A DNA stretch of 64,000 nt from an uncultured Tateyamaria sp. (GTDB taxonomy: Bacteria > Pseudomonadota > Alphaproteobacteria > Rhodobacterales > Rhodobacteraceae): the NCBI RefSeq assembly GCF_947503415.1, contig NZ_CANNDS010000002.1, forward strand, positions 868,001-932,000, read 5' to 3'. Position numbers and translations under genes: made by a program. Each line of letters starts with the position of its first letter. Position 1 is the first letter of the stretch. A model generated the notes under the pieces. It searched no databases. It saw nothing but the letters and a program-made list of their open reading frames with translations, and had not been told where the DNA came from. Shown in pieces: positions 8,997 through 18,953 of the stretch.

Positions 8997-9598
8997 TACA
9001 CGCCCGCGTCGTAGGCCGCGACCATATCTGCCGCACGAGACGCAACATCCGCGACCGACATGCCGGGCTTGTATAACGCCGATCCGATCCCGAACCCGGT
9101 GATCCCCGCCGCGAACCACTCGGCGAAATTCGCAGGTCCCACACCACCCACGGCATAGGTCTTGGTCCCCTGCGGCAGCACCGCACCAATCGCCTTCAGC
9201 CCGTCGACGCCCAGCAAGGACGCCGGGAACAGCTTCAGCCCGTCCGCGCCTGCATGAAGCGCGGCAAAGCACTCCGTCGGCGTCATCACACCGGGAAAGG
9301 ACAGCATCCCCGCCTGTTTCGTCGCCACAATGACGCTGGCATTGGCGTCCGGTGACACCACCATATGCGCGCCCATCTGATGCAGCCGTTCCACATCGCG
9401 CACGTCCAGAACGGTGCCTGCGCCAATCATTGCGTCATCGCGGTGCGCCTCCAACATTTTCCCAATACTGTCAAAGGGATCGGGCGAGTTCAGCGGCACC
9501 TCGATCCGGGTGATTCCGGCATCGACCAACGCATCGGCCACGGGCACAGCCTCGTCCGGGGCGATGCCGCGCAGAATGGCAATGATCTCTCGGCTCAT
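8996..9598 (-). CDS. dgoA: 2-dehydro-3-deoxy-6-phosphogalactonate aldolase
   Basis: A 200-residue class I aldolase of the KDPG/KDPGal family. IAILRGI at the N-terminus, the Glu in RIEVPLNSP (about residue 37), GAGTVLD, and the Schiff-base Lys in ADGLKLFPAS (about 126) followed by YAVGGVGPANF are all present. It splits KDPGal into pyruvate and glyceraldehyde 3-phosphate, the last step of the DeLey-Doudoroff route. The ATG overlaps the dgoK stop by 4 bp. The RIEVPLNSP form and the dgoK neighbour favour the galacto over the gluco enzyme. Confidence 0.9.
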   Translation of the reverse strand: MSREIIAILRGIAPDEAVPVADALVDAGITRIEVPLNSPDPFDSIGKMLEAHRDDAMIGAGTVLDVRDVERLHQMGAHMVVSPDANASVIVATKQAGMLSFPGVMTPTECFAALHAGADGLKLFPASLLGVDGLKAIGAVLPQGTKTYAVGGVGPANFAEWFAAGITGFGIGSALYKPGMSVADVASRAADMVAAYDAGV

Positions 9599-10485
9599 GC
9601 GGCCTCTCCGTAAATCTGGGTGTAGGCGGCGATCAGCCCCGCCAATGTCATCTCTTCCGCGCCCGCCATCTGCGTCGGCACGCCTTGGCCCTTCAACGCC
9701 TCCGCATAGGCGGAGGACAGGCTCTCGGCCCCGATGAGCGCAACCTGCTGGCCCAACCAATAGGGGCGCATGGCCGCCAACTCCGCCCCGATCAACAGTC
9801 CAGACAACCGCGCCTTGGCGGATGCACCATCCAGACCATCCAACAGCCCCTCGGCCCGCAATGAAAACAGCGCCGCCGCCAGCCCCTCGGGACGCGACAA
9901 GGATTGATCGACACCAGCGGCGAATGCGTCCGCATCCCAGCCCTCGCCCATCGAATGCCGCAGCACCGAACGCTCAGACAGCAGCGCAAACATCTCTCCT
10001 GTCATAGCGGTGCGAAAGCTCACAATCTCACCCGCACTCACGTGCACCCACTTGGTATGTGTGCCGGGCAGGCAAATCACGCCATCAAATCCCGGCGTTA
10101 CGGCCAGGAACCCGGCAATCTGCGTCTCTTCCCCGCGCATCACATCGGCAGGCCGTGCCTGCTTTACGCCCGGCAAAATCCGCACATCCAGATCGGTCCC
10201 AAACACCTGCACCGCCTCGGCCGCAGACGGCGGCGCACACGGCACCGCGGCATAGGGCGCTTCCGCCCATCCCTGCCGCGACCCGACCATGCCGCAGGCG
10301 AGCACAGGTGCCGGCAACGCATCGCCCACCAAATCTTTGAGCGCAGGCTCAAAGCCGGACCGGTCCAACGTGCCCATCCCTTGCGCCGACGACCGTCGAT
10401 CCAGAACTGCCCCATCGCCACGCATCAACCACGCGCGCAGATGCGACGTTCCCCAATCCACGGCAATCCACGCAACCTGACCCAT
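9595..10485 (-). CDS. dgoK: 2-dehydro-3-deoxygalactonokinase
   Basis: A 296-residue DgoK-family sugar-acid kinase that makes KDPGal from 2-dehydro-3-deoxygalactonate. The N-terminus AVDWGTSHLRAWLM and the motifs GMVGSRQGWAEAPY (about residues 66-79) and LPGTHTKWVHV (about 139-149) are characteristic of DgoK. The ATG at 10485 overlaps the SDR stop as TGATG; an in-frame TTG one codon earlier is less likely. It directly precedes dgoA, the usual order. Confidence 0.92.
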   Translation of the reverse strand: MGQVAWIAVDWGTSHLRAWLMRGDGAVLDRRSSAQGMGTLDRSGFEPALKDLVGDALPAPVLACGMVGSRQGWAEAPYAAVPCAPPSAAEAVQVFGTDLDVRILPGVKQARPADVMRGEETQIAGFLAVTPGFDGVICLPGTHTKWVHVSAGEIVSFRTAMTGEMFALLSERSVLRHSMGEGWDADAFAAGVDQSLSRPEGLAAALFSLRAEGLLDGLDGASAKARLSGLLIGAELAAMRPYWLGQQVALIGAESLSSAYAEALKGQGVPTQMAGAEEMTLAGLIAAYTQIYGEAA

Positions 10486-11255
10486 CAACCTGTCACCACC
10501 ACGCCGCCATCAATGACCAGCGATTGGCCCGTCATCATGCGCGACGTGCCCGAGGCCAGAAACAAAGTCGCGCCCACGATATCATCAGGCTCCAGATGGT
10601 CTTTCAGGCACTGACGTTCCATATGCGCTGCCAACCCTTCGGGCGTCGCCCATTTGTCCAACTGCTTCTGGGTCAGCACCCAACCGGGGGCCAGGGCGTT
10701 GACGCGAATGCGATCCGGCCCGAACTCGCGCGCCAAGCTGCGCGTCATCCCGTTGATCCCACTATTCGCCCCCGTATAGAGCGGATAGCCCGCATTCCCC
10801 ATCATGTAACTGATGGACGAGAAGTTGATGATCGACCCACCACCCGCCGCCTGCATTCCGGGAATAACGGCCTGACATGCAAAGAAATAAGCCTTGAGAT
10901 TGACCGAAATCATCCAGTCCCAGAAATCACTGTCCACATCCATCGTTGCATGCCGCTTGTCGTTGGCCGCGTTGTTCACCAACGTTGTCACCGGACCATG
11001 CGCTTCCGCGGCCTGCCCGATTGCAGCCTTCAACGCATCCGTATCGGTGATATCGCACTGAATGAACAAAGGACGCGCGCCATGCTTGGCCTCCATCTCA
11101 TCACAGAAAGCCGTCGCATCCGACCGACCCACAAAGGCGACCTTTGCCCCCTGATCCAGAAACCCGTCCGTCAGCGACGCGCCAATGCCCGATCCACCGC
11201 CGGTGATGAACACCGAGGCCCCCTTCAGGTCGTGGAATGTAGCTGTCTCTTTCAT
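10485..11255 (-). CDS. SDR-family dehydrogenase, candidate galactose 1-dehydrogenase, catalytic Lys replaced
   Basis: A 256-residue short-chain dehydrogenase. VFITGGGSGIG (about residues 15-25) binds NAD(P) and LVNNAAN is the structural NNA motif. The catalytic Ser lies in INFSSISYM and the Tyr in PLYTGANSG 13 residues later. The position that is Lys in the classical YxxxK motif is Asn. The C-terminus ends IDGGVVVTG. It is the only sugar oxidoreductase in the galactose operon, so it is the best candidate for oxidising galactose to galactono-lactone, though a ketose or fucose dehydrogenase is possible. The ATG at 11255 is preferred over an upstream in-frame TTG. Confidence 0.75.
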   Translation of the reverse strand: MKETATFHDLKGASVFITGGGSGIGASLTDGFLDQGAKVAFVGRSDATAFCDEMEAKHGARPLFIQCDITDTDALKAAIGQAAEAHGPVTTLVNNAANDKRHATMDVDSDFWDWMISVNLKAYFFACQAVIPGMQAAGGGSIINFSSISYMMGNAGYPLYTGANSGINGMTRSLAREFGPDRIRVNALAPGWVLTQKQLDKWATPEGLAAHMERQCLKDHLEPDDIVGATLFLASGTSRMMTGQSLVIDGGVVVTG

Positions 11256-11277
11256 GGCATCTCTTTCATTTCTGGGC

Positions 11278-13362
11278 TCAGGCAAGGTCGCCCTTGATCA
11301 CCCACATCCGTTCCGGGAAACTCCATGGCAGCGTCAGGCCATGGTACATCAAATAGGCACCGCTCACCACGATGGGTCCTGCTTTCAGCGCATTCTGGCC
11401 GCGCGACAAATGGCTCGCATCTTCGCGGTTGATCAACTCAACGCGGTACTTCGCATCCGGGCTGAGGCGCGTCAGGCGCAGGGGGCGCGGCGCGATCTGG
11501 TCGCTGGTCGCAGCCTTGCCCGCGAACACAACAAACTGCCCGCCGCCCTCTTCCAAATGCTGCTCGGCAAAGACCGCCGGATCGGCACTGTCCAGACGCA
11601 GGATATCCGCGCCATACATCCAGTCGCGGTTGTGTTTCCACCAGCCGGTGACGTCCGCAAGGACTTGCGCTTCGTCCTCGGTCAATTCGCGCGGGTCCAT
11701 CTCGAACCCCATGTGGCGTTGCGCCGCCACCCACGCGCGAAAGCGTATATCCAAAGTCCGCCCCGACGTATGACAGGTGCGCGGCCCCACATGGGACCCC
11801 GTCACCGCCATCGGCAGGAAAATCGACGCATTGTGCTGGATGCGCAGCCGTTCCACCGCGTCATTGCTGTCACTCAACCAAACCCGCTGCGTCCGCTCCA
11901 TGATCCCGAAATCAATCCGGCCTCCGCCACTGGCGCAGCTTTCAATCTCCACATGCGGAAACTCGCGCCGCAACCGGTCGAGCAGCGCATAAGACCCCCG
12001 CGTCTGCGCCGCATCGGGCATCGGCAGCACACGGTTGTGATCCCATTTCACGTATTCAATGTCATGGCGGCTCAGAATGTCGCTCATCCGGGCAAAGAGG
12101 AACGATTGCACTGCAGGCAGCGCCATATTCAGCGCCATCTGCTGACGGCCCATGATCTGATCCTCACCCCCCAGCGCCCAGTCAGGATGGGCGCGGAAGA
12201 TGTCCGAGTTCGGATTGATCATCTCCGGCTCGAACCAGATGCCAAAGGTCATGCCCAGCGATTTCACATGGTCGATCAGGGGCGTCAGACCATCGGGGTA
12301 CTTGCGCGGATCAACCTCCCAATCGCTCAGCGCTTGAGTGTCGTCATCCCGGTTCCCGAACCAGCCATCGTCCAGCACAAACCGCTCTGCCCCCAGCTTC
12401 ACGGCGCGTTCGGCAATGTCCTTCAATTCATCCAGATTGTGATTGAAATAGACCGCTTCCCAACAATTGTAGTGCACAGGCCGCGGGGCCGTGGGCCGGG
12501 GAAAGGTCACGATCCGGTCGCGCAAATGGCGCTGAAACGCGACCGCGCAACCGTTCAGACCGTCATCCGAGAACACGGCATAAATCTTGCCGGTGGCAAA
12601 CGACTTCTGCGCAGCACCCTCAACCCGGGCCGCATGCCCAAACTGGATCTGCCGTCGCCCGTCTGGCAGCTCCTCAGCCACCATACGGTGCCCTCCGGAC
12701 CAGCCGTAGTGAAACGCGTAAGCATGCCCCGACGCGTTCGACGCGCCACGCACCGGCACGATCAGACCGGGAAAATGCTCGTGCCCCGTCCGCCCCGTCC
12801 GGTTCTCGCGGTACCGGATCCCCGGCGACCAAGGCGTGCGGTTCATCTGGAACTCACCGCACCAACGACCCGCAAAGTCGATCATGTCATCGGCCAATTG
12901 CGGCGCCGGGAACACCGGGGCCGCCAACCAGTGCAGGTGCATCGGCTCCAGCGCGTCAAGCTCGGCGCTGGCCTCGATCATGTGCGTCTCGGGGTCGATG
13001 GCAAAGCGCGCGCGATAAGTCAGCACCCGATCCTGATCCATGTAGGTCAGGATCAGCACGTTCTCGGCCACGTCCGACCGCTCCAGACAAAACTTCGGCA
13101 GAAACGGCGTGCCGTCCCCGTGCCGGATGATCAGGCCAGGCTGTCCGGGAAAGGACCGTGTCGCCTCCGGACAGATGCTGAGTTCGGGGTTCGCATCCAG
13201 CATTCCGCCTGTCACATCAAGGGTATAGGCCTCGTAAAGCGTCGTCAGGTCTTCTTCGTCGGGCAGGCGCGGTCCCCAATAGACAACCTCCGCCAACCGG
13301 CCCCGATCAGAGCCCAGAACCAAAGACTGACGCCCGTCATCGAGCCGCCAGCATCGTATCAC
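11278..13362 (-). CDS. GH36 alpha-galactosidase
   Basis: A 694-residue family 36 alpha-galactosidase, normal length. The nucleophile Asp is in YVKWDHNRVL and the acid/base Asp in ESCASGGGRIDFG; PVHYNCWEAVYFN and FVLDDGWFG are also typical. I start it at a GTG (13362) that overlaps the permease stop as GTGA. The frame is open further upstream, but that part is read from the permease gene in another frame and is not GH36-like. There is no signal peptide, so raffinose or melibiose type galactosides would be cut after uptake by the adjoining ABC transporter. Confidence 0.9.
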   Translation of the reverse strand: MIRCWRLDDGRQSLVLGSDRGRLAEVVYWGPRLPDEEDLTTLYEAYTLDVTGGMLDANPELSICPEATRSFPGQPGLIIRHGDGTPFLPKFCLERSDVAENVLILTYMDQDRVLTYRARFAIDPETHMIEASAELDALEPMHLHWLAAPVFPAPQLADDMIDFAGRWCGEFQMNRTPWSPGIRYRENRTGRTGHEHFPGLIVPVRGASNASGHAYAFHYGWSGGHRMVAEELPDGRRQIQFGHAARVEGAAQKSFATGKIYAVFSDDGLNGCAVAFQRHLRDRIVTFPRPTAPRPVHYNCWEAVYFNHNLDELKDIAERAVKLGAERFVLDDGWFGNRDDDTQALSDWEVDPRKYPDGLTPLIDHVKSLGMTFGIWFEPEMINPNSDIFRAHPDWALGGEDQIMGRQQMALNMALPAVQSFLFARMSDILSRHDIEYVKWDHNRVLPMPDAAQTRGSYALLDRLRREFPHVEIESCASGGGRIDFGIMERTQRVWLSDSNDAVERLRIQHNASIFLPMAVTGSHVGPRTCHTSGRTLDIRFRAWVAAQRHMGFEMDPRELTEDEAQVLADVTGWWKHNRDWMYGADILRLDSADPAVFAEQHLEEGGGQFVVFAGKAATSDQIAPRPLRLTRLSPDAKYRVELINREDASHLSRGQNALKAGPIVVSGAYLMYHGLTLPWSFPERMWVIKGDLA

Positions 13363-14207
13363 TTCACAGCCCCCAGCGTCAGACCGGCAATGAAATGCCG
13401 CTGCATCAGAAAGAAACACACCACCGGCGGGATCGCCGCCAACAAGGACGCCGCCGACACGAGGTGCCAGTTGTTCACGAACTGCCCGTTCAGCGCCCGC
13501 ACACCCGCCGTGATGGGCTTGGCGCTTTCGCCTTGAGTCAGCACGTTGGCCCAGAAGAAGTCGTTCCAGACAAAGGTGAAGATCAACACCGCCAGCGCCG
13601 CAATCGCGGGCCGGACAAGGGGCAGAACCACGTACCAGAAAATCTTCCATTCCGCGACACCCTCGATCCGCGCGGATTCCACCAGATCAAAGGGTAAGGC
13701 CTTGATAAAATTACGCATAAACAGCGTGCAAAACCCGGTCTGGAAGGCCGCGTGGAACAGGAATTGCCCCGCAATGGTGTCATAGAGGCCCGTCTGCACC
13801 GACATGTCCCGCACCGGCACCATCAGGATCTGGAACGGAATGAAGTTGCCCGCCACGAACAGGAAGAAGAGCGGCAGCGCGACGCGGAATTTGTAGATCG
13901 CCAGCGCATACCCGGCAAGGCAGGCCAGCGCGACCGAGATCATGACCGTGGGCACGGTAATCAGAACCGAGTTCCACATATACTGCGCCGCCGCCGACTG
14001 GGTGAAGACTGCTGTGTAGTTCTCGATGATCGCAAATTCACTGGGCCAGCCAAAGACATTGCCCGAGTTGATGTCCGCCGCCGACCGGATCGACGTCAGG
14101 AAAATGGCGAGCAAGGGCAGCAGCCACAGGATCAGGGCAAAGGGCAGAAAGGCCTGGTAGGCCGCCTTGGCCGTGGGGCCCGATTTTTCGATGGGACGTG
14201 GAAACAT
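13359..14207 (-). CDS. Carbohydrate ABC transporter permease (MalG type)
   Basis: A 282-residue inner-membrane permease with about six hydrophobic spans and the CUT1 EAA-loop segment ESARIEGVAEWKIFWYVVLP (about residues 185-204), which docks the ATPase. The ATG at 14207 lies 1 bp after the stop of the first permease (TGAGATG). Its stop overlaps the GTG of the alpha-galactosidase. It works with the permease at 14209, the binding protein at 15350 and the ATPase at 17588. Confidence 0.92.
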   Translation of the reverse strand: MFPRPIEKSGPTAKAAYQAFLPFALILWLLPLLAIFLTSIRSAADINSGNVFGWPSEFAIIENYTAVFTQSAAAQYMWNSVLITVPTVMISVALACLAGYALAIYKFRVALPLFFLFVAGNFIPFQILMVPVRDMSVQTGLYDTIAGQFLFHAAFQTGFCTLFMRNFIKALPFDLVESARIEGVAEWKIFWYVVLPLVRPAIAALAVLIFTFVWNDFFWANVLTQGESAKPITAGVRALNGQFVNNWHLVSAASLLAAIPPVVCFFLMQRHFIAGLTLGAVK

Positions 14208-14208
14208 C

Positions 14209-15204
14209 TCAGCGCCCTCCCTTCTCGTCCTGGTACATGCGCCACAGGAAGTAGCTGATGAAGAACAACATGATGCCGAACAGCACGGTCGCCACGGACG
14301 AGCCATAACCGTACCGCTCTCCGTATTCGGAGATCGCGACCTCGTACATGTAGTGTGACAGCACGTTGGTGGAGCCGAACGGGCCGCCTTGGGTCATGAT
14401 GGCGATCATGTCGAAGGAGCGCAGCGCGCCGATCACGGTGACCACGACCGCGATGAAAGTGGCGGGTTTGAGTTGTGGCACGACGACGTACCACAGCATT
14501 TTCCAGCCCTTTGCGCCATCCAGCCGTGCCGCTTCGATCTGGTCGGCGGCGACATTGTTCAGGCCCGTGAGGTACAGGATCATGCAGTAGGCGATCTGGG
14601 GCCACAGGCCTGCTGCGATGATGCCGTAGGTCGCCCATTCCGGGCTCGACAAGATGTCGGGTGCGGGGCGTGAGCAGGTGAAGGTGACGTTGCCGACGAT
14701 GTTGACGGTCTCTTCGCAGAAGATGGCCTTCCAGACCGTGCCGACCACACCGAAATCGGGGTTGTAGAACCAGCCGAAGATCAGGCCCACGACGACTTGG
14801 GAGATCACGAAGGGAAAGAAGAACATCGACTTGTAAAACCGCATCCCCGTGACGGTCTGGTTCAGGAACAGCGCGATGAAAAGGCCCAGTGGGACGGCCA
14901 GCATGTAGAGGACCAGCCACGCGATATTGTTGCGCAGCGACACCCAGAAATTGGGGTCGTCCCAGAGTTTCGCGTAGTTATCAAAGCCCACCCAGACAGC
15001 GGTGGAATTGCCGTTCACATCGTAGAGGCCGTTCCATTCGTAGAGGCTCAGCCAGAGGGATTCGAAGATCGGGATGACCACGTAGATCGCGAAGAAAATC
15101 AGGGCCGGGATCAGAAAGATCCACGGGGCGATGGCCAGCTTGTTCCGTCGGACCCAACTGGGCCGGCTGGGCGCTTTGGTGTCGGGCAAGACCGCATGTG
15201 TCAT
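14209..15204 (-). CDS. Carbohydrate ABC transporter permease (MalF type)
   Basis: A 331-residue CUT1 permease. A short basic N-terminus is followed by the first membrane span (IAPWIFLIPALIFFAIYVVI) and a periplasmic loop. Five more spans follow, with the EAA loop at EAARLDGAKGWKMLWYVVVP (about residues 222-241). The ATG at 15204 has AGGAGGT 6 bases upstream; the longer in-frame extension lacks a site. It is the first permease of the galactoside importer. Confidence 0.92.
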   Translation of the reverse strand: MTHAVLPDTKAPSRPSWVRRNKLAIAPWIFLIPALIFFAIYVVIPIFESLWLSLYEWNGLYDVNGNSTAVWVGFDNYAKLWDDPNFWVSLRNNIAWLVLYMLAVPLGLFIALFLNQTVTGMRFYKSMFFFPFVISQVVVGLIFGWFYNPDFGVVGTVWKAIFCEETVNIVGNVTFTCSRPAPDILSSPEWATYGIIAAGLWPQIAYCMILYLTGLNNVAADQIEAARLDGAKGWKMLWYVVVPQLKPATFIAVVVTVIGALRSFDMIAIMTQGGPFGSTNVLSHYMYEVAISEYGERYGYGSSVATVLFGIMLFFISYFLWRMYQDEKGGR

Positions 15205-15253
15205 GGGGCAACCTCCTGATCTGAGGGCGTGTGTCCCACGCTGGGACATGTCT

Positions 15254-15338
15254 AACCTTATGAAAATACGGTGTTAATCTGTATTTACAGAAGGTTAACG
15301 GGGCAAACGGGTTGGGGCGGACACCACGTGCCCGCCCC
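15254..15338. repeat. Inverted repeats between binding-protein and permease genes
   Basis: Reading leftward from the binding-protein stop, GGGGCGG and CCGCCCC (15314-15338) form a 7-bp stem with no T run. Next comes a second structure in which TAACCTT (15253-15259) pairs with AAGGTTA (15291-15297) around an inner CTGTA/TACAG dyad (15279-15290). Such hairpins after binding-protein genes often protect the upstream mRNA and lower permease expression. That role is inferred. Confidence 0.5.
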
Positions 15339-15349
15339 GAAAGAGGTGC

Positions 15350-16579
15350 TTAGTAAACCTCGGCTTGGACCTCATCCAGACGCTGCAGGACGGCGTCTTT
15401 CTTGGATGGATCAAGCATGAACTCCTGGAAGCCTTCCATGCCCGCCTTGGCCATGGCCGCCGGGGCGTCACGGTCGTAGAACTGCGCCAGACCAGTGGCC
15501 GCGTTCAGCAGGGCAAAGCCTTCTTGAATGAACTTGTCATCCGAGATGTCGGCCTTGGAGTTGATGGGCAGCTGACCGATGGTCTTGTTCCACTGGGTCT
15601 GCACATCGGGGCGCGCGACGAAGGCCAGGAATTTCTTGGCATCTTCGACGTTCTTGGCGTTGGCAGGGATAAAGAACGCGTCGGCTGGCGCTTCTTCCGC
15701 CGGAGGCACATCCGCGTTGATCGTCGGGAACGGCATGAAGTCGATCTGCTCTTCGGTCAGACCGGCGTTCTTGTAGCCGTCGACCGAGAAGTTGCCCATC
15801 ACGTACATGGCCGCGTCACCATTGGCGAAGGGTGCGATCGCATCCTGCCAGCTCATCGAGGCGTGGTTGTCCACGAAACCGCATTCGTTGATCAGCTGTT
15901 CCCAGTTGTCGAAGGTCGCGACAATGCGGGGGTCTGTATACTTGATCTCGCCTGCGGTCAGGGCGTTGTGCACGTCATAGCCGTTGGTGCGCAGGTTGAT
16001 GTAGTCGAACACACCGGCGGCGGTCCAAAGAAACTTGGTGCCGATGGTGAAGGGCGTCACGCCGTTCTCTTTCATCTTGCCACAGGCGGCCAGCAATTCG
16101 TCCCATGTGCCCGGCTCTTCCAGTTCGAGCAGGTCAAAGATGTCTTTGCGGTAGTAGATGCCCCACTGGTAGTAGCTGTACGGCACACCCCAGATTTTGC
16201 CGTCGCGCGACATGGTTGCCTTAATCGCGGCCAGATCTTCGTTGAAGCCGTTCTCTTCCCACACGTCATCGACGGGCTGGAACAGGCCCGCGTCCACGAA
16301 GGGGGCCATGCGGTTGCCGGGATACCAGCTGGTCACGTCAGGCGCGTCGGCGGTGAGGAAGTTGCGGATCGCGGTCTTGTGCGCTTCGCGGTCGTTGATG
16401 TTGACGATCACGTTGATGTCGGGGTTTTCAGCCTTGAACATTTCAACGGCATCCTCGAACCCCTTCTTGGGGCCGGGGTTGAGGTCATCGAAGTTGATGA
16501 CCAGGTCGCGCGCAAATGCGGTGCCGGCAACAGCCGACAGGGCAATGGCCGCAACTGCGGTTTTCAGATTAAGGAACAT
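15350..16579 (-). CDS. ABC transporter sugar-binding protein (CUT1 family)
   Basis: A 409-residue periplasmic solute-binding protein. The signal peptide is FLNLKTAVAAIALSAVAG, ending at a TAFARD-type cleavage site near residue 22. SWYPGNRMAPFVDAGLF and the WGVPYSYYQWGIYYRKDIFD segment are typical of extracellular binding protein family 1. The ATG at 16579 has GGGAGGAG upstream. It is the first gene of the leftward operon, next to the IclR control region, and captures a galactoside or galactose for the two permeases. Confidence 0.9.
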   Translation of the reverse strand: MFLNLKTAVAAIALSAVAGTAFARDLVINFDDLNPGPKKGFEDAVEMFKAENPDINVIVNINDREAHKTAIRNFLTADAPDVTSWYPGNRMAPFVDAGLFQPVDDVWEENGFNEDLAAIKATMSRDGKIWGVPYSYYQWGIYYRKDIFDLLELEEPGTWDELLAACGKMKENGVTPFTIGTKFLWTAAGVFDYINLRTNGYDVHNALTAGEIKYTDPRIVATFDNWEQLINECGFVDNHASMSWQDAIAPFANGDAAMYVMGNFSVDGYKNAGLTEEQIDFMPFPTINADVPPAEEAPADAFFIPANAKNVEDAKKFLAFVARPDVQTQWNKTIGQLPINSKADISDDKFIQEGFALLNAATGLAQFYDRDAPAAMAKAGMEGFQEFMLDPSKKDAVLQRLDEVQAEVY

Positions 16580-16685
16580 TGGTTCTCCTCCCGTTGGTTC
16601 CAATGAGTATCGCCGCCGAGCGTGCATTTTCCTGTCGACGACGAAAAGTCAGTTTTTCTTTGACACCGGCCTTTGCTTTGTGAAT

Positions 16686-16722
16686 GTTCCACATAGTGAA
16701 ACCGGTTTCCAACTATTGGAAC
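16686..16722. promoter_or_regulatory. Tandem IclR-type operator pair in the divergent control region
   Basis: Two related 17-mers lie exactly 20 bp apart, two helical turns: GTTCCACATAGTGAAAC (16686-16702) and TTTCCAACTATTGGAAC (16706-16722). They match at 12 of 17 positions and each is an imperfect dyad. Between and across them, GAAACCGGTTTC (16698-16709) is a perfect 12-bp palindrome. IclR proteins often bind paired sites as a dimer of dimers. A TTGACA at 16660-16665 upstream of the IclR gene puts the sites near its -10 region. Binding is inferred. Confidence 0.6.
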
Positions 16723-16785
16723 ACTACGGGGCACTTGGGCGAGAGGTCAACAGATTTCATCGCCTCAGTCTTTGGGAGGAGACAG

Positions 16786-17574
16786 ATGAACACCGCAGCC
16801 CCCCGGTCGGGGGAAGGAACAATTGCCAAGGCGCTTGATGTGCTGGACCTTGTGGCCCAGCTGGAGCGTCCCGTGCGGTTTTCCGAACTGCTTGCGTTGT
16901 CCCCCCACCCCAAGGCGACTTTGTACCGTTTGGTGCAGAACCTGACCGCGTTGGGCATGTTGAAATATGACACGGACCGGCAGACCTATGCCCCCGGTTT
17001 GCGCCTTGTCCGCTTGGCCCATGCGGCTTGGCGGCAAAGCTCATTGGCCCCGATTGCGCGCCCGTTTATCGACGATCTGAGCACCCGTGTGGGCGAGACG
17101 GTGCACCTGGCGCAAATGGATGGCGGGCAGGTCCTGTATGTGGACAAACGCAACGCCGCCGAGCCGTTGGAGATGTTTTCCCAAGCGGGCAAGGTTGGTC
17201 CCGGATATTGCACCGGTGTGGGCAAGGCGATGCTGGCATTCCTTGCGCCTGAGGCGCTGGAAGTGGCCCTGTCGCAGCAGGCGTGGTTCGCCCACACGGC
17301 CCACACCCATACCAGCCGCGACACGCTGTGCGCCGAGTTGGAAACGATTCGCGCCGAGGGCATTGCCTTTGACCGCGAAGAGCACGAGCCCGGCATCATC
17401 TGTGTCGCCGCCCCGATTTTATCAGACGCGGGCCGGTCCATCGGTGCCCTGAGCGTCACGACATCTACCGCGCGCAAGTCGCTGGCCGATCTGGCCCAGC
17501 TTGCGCCGCATCTACAATCCACCGCCCGGGATATCGCGGGTGCGGCTGCCAACTGGCAGTTTCCAAGTCAATAA
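16786..17574 (+). CDS. IclR-family transcriptional regulator of the galactoside island
   Basis: A 262-residue IclR-type regulator. The N-terminal winged helix covers about residues 9-70 (AKALDVLDLVAQLERPVRFSE, then KATLYRLVQNLTALGML). The C-terminal effector domain covers about 80-255 and includes TGVGKAMLAFL and IAFDREEHEPGIICVAAPI. GGGAGGAG precedes the ATG at 16786; the frame is open further up but lacks a start context. It is divergent from the binding protein gene and 13 bp upstream of the transporter ATPase, so it likely controls both directions from the operator pair at 16686. The effector is probably galactose or a pathway intermediate. Confidence 0.9.
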   Translation: MNTAAPRSGEGTIAKALDVLDLVAQLERPVRFSELLALSPHPKATLYRLVQNLTALGMLKYDTDRQTYAPGLRLVRLAHAAWRQSSLAPIARPFIDDLSTRVGETVHLAQMDGGQVLYVDKRNAAEPLEMFSQAGKVGPGYCTGVGKAMLAFLAPEALEVALSQQAWFAHTAHTHTSRDTLCAELETIRAEGIAFDREEHEPGIICVAAPILSDAGRSIGALSVTTSTARKSLADLAQLAPHLQSTARDIAGAAANWQFPSQ

Positions 17575-17587
17575 AGGGAGGGACACT

Positions 17588-18649
<1,062 letters not shown>

Positions 18650-18670
18650 GCGTTTTTTGCTGTAATCAGG

Positions 18671-18702
18671 CCGTCATCTGCGGTGCAGGTGGCGGTTTTT
18701 TT
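18671..18702 (+). terminator. Rho-independent terminator after the IclR-ATPase operon
   Basis: CCGTCATCTGC and GCAGGTGGCGG form an 11-bp stem, with two G-T pairs and a 3-base loop, followed directly by seven T. It lies 21 bp after the ATPase stop. Confidence 0.85.
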
Positions 18703-18953
18703 GTGTGGTGTGGGTGGTTTCTGGATAGATACGGGTGAATATCGCTTTATTGCAATTATTAGAGTTAATCCCGTGCTTAACGCCAGAAAAAGATGGCTTA
18801 AGGAAAATAATTCGGTCACATCGGCACTCCCAAAATCATAGAATTGCGAGAATTTCGGTGCAGGACCCAAAGACACGGCCATCCTGGCTGCACCTGAAGC
18901 ATCACCTGCAGGCGTCATCGCAACATGCTGATATTAATAAAAGATGAACGGCT
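18703..18953. other. AT-richer gap with no gene recognised
   Basis: This stretch between the terminator and the 3' end of ptsP is visibly richer in A and T than its surroundings. Short open frames exist on both strands, but none has a ribosome site or a recognisable protein. I see no T-run hairpin for ptsP here. Confidence 0.5.

Noticed and set aside
11185-13536. Very long open frame (783 codons) on the + strand across the alpha-galactosidase gene
   Set aside because: It is antisense to a clear GH36 gene with both catalytic motifs. Its product is rich in Arg, His and Pro, as expected of the mirror frame of a GC-rich gene.
15365-16606. 413-codon open frame on the + strand across the sugar-binding protein gene
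   Set aside because: The opposite strand encodes a signal peptide and a full-length binding protein in an operon; this frame has no recognisable protein.
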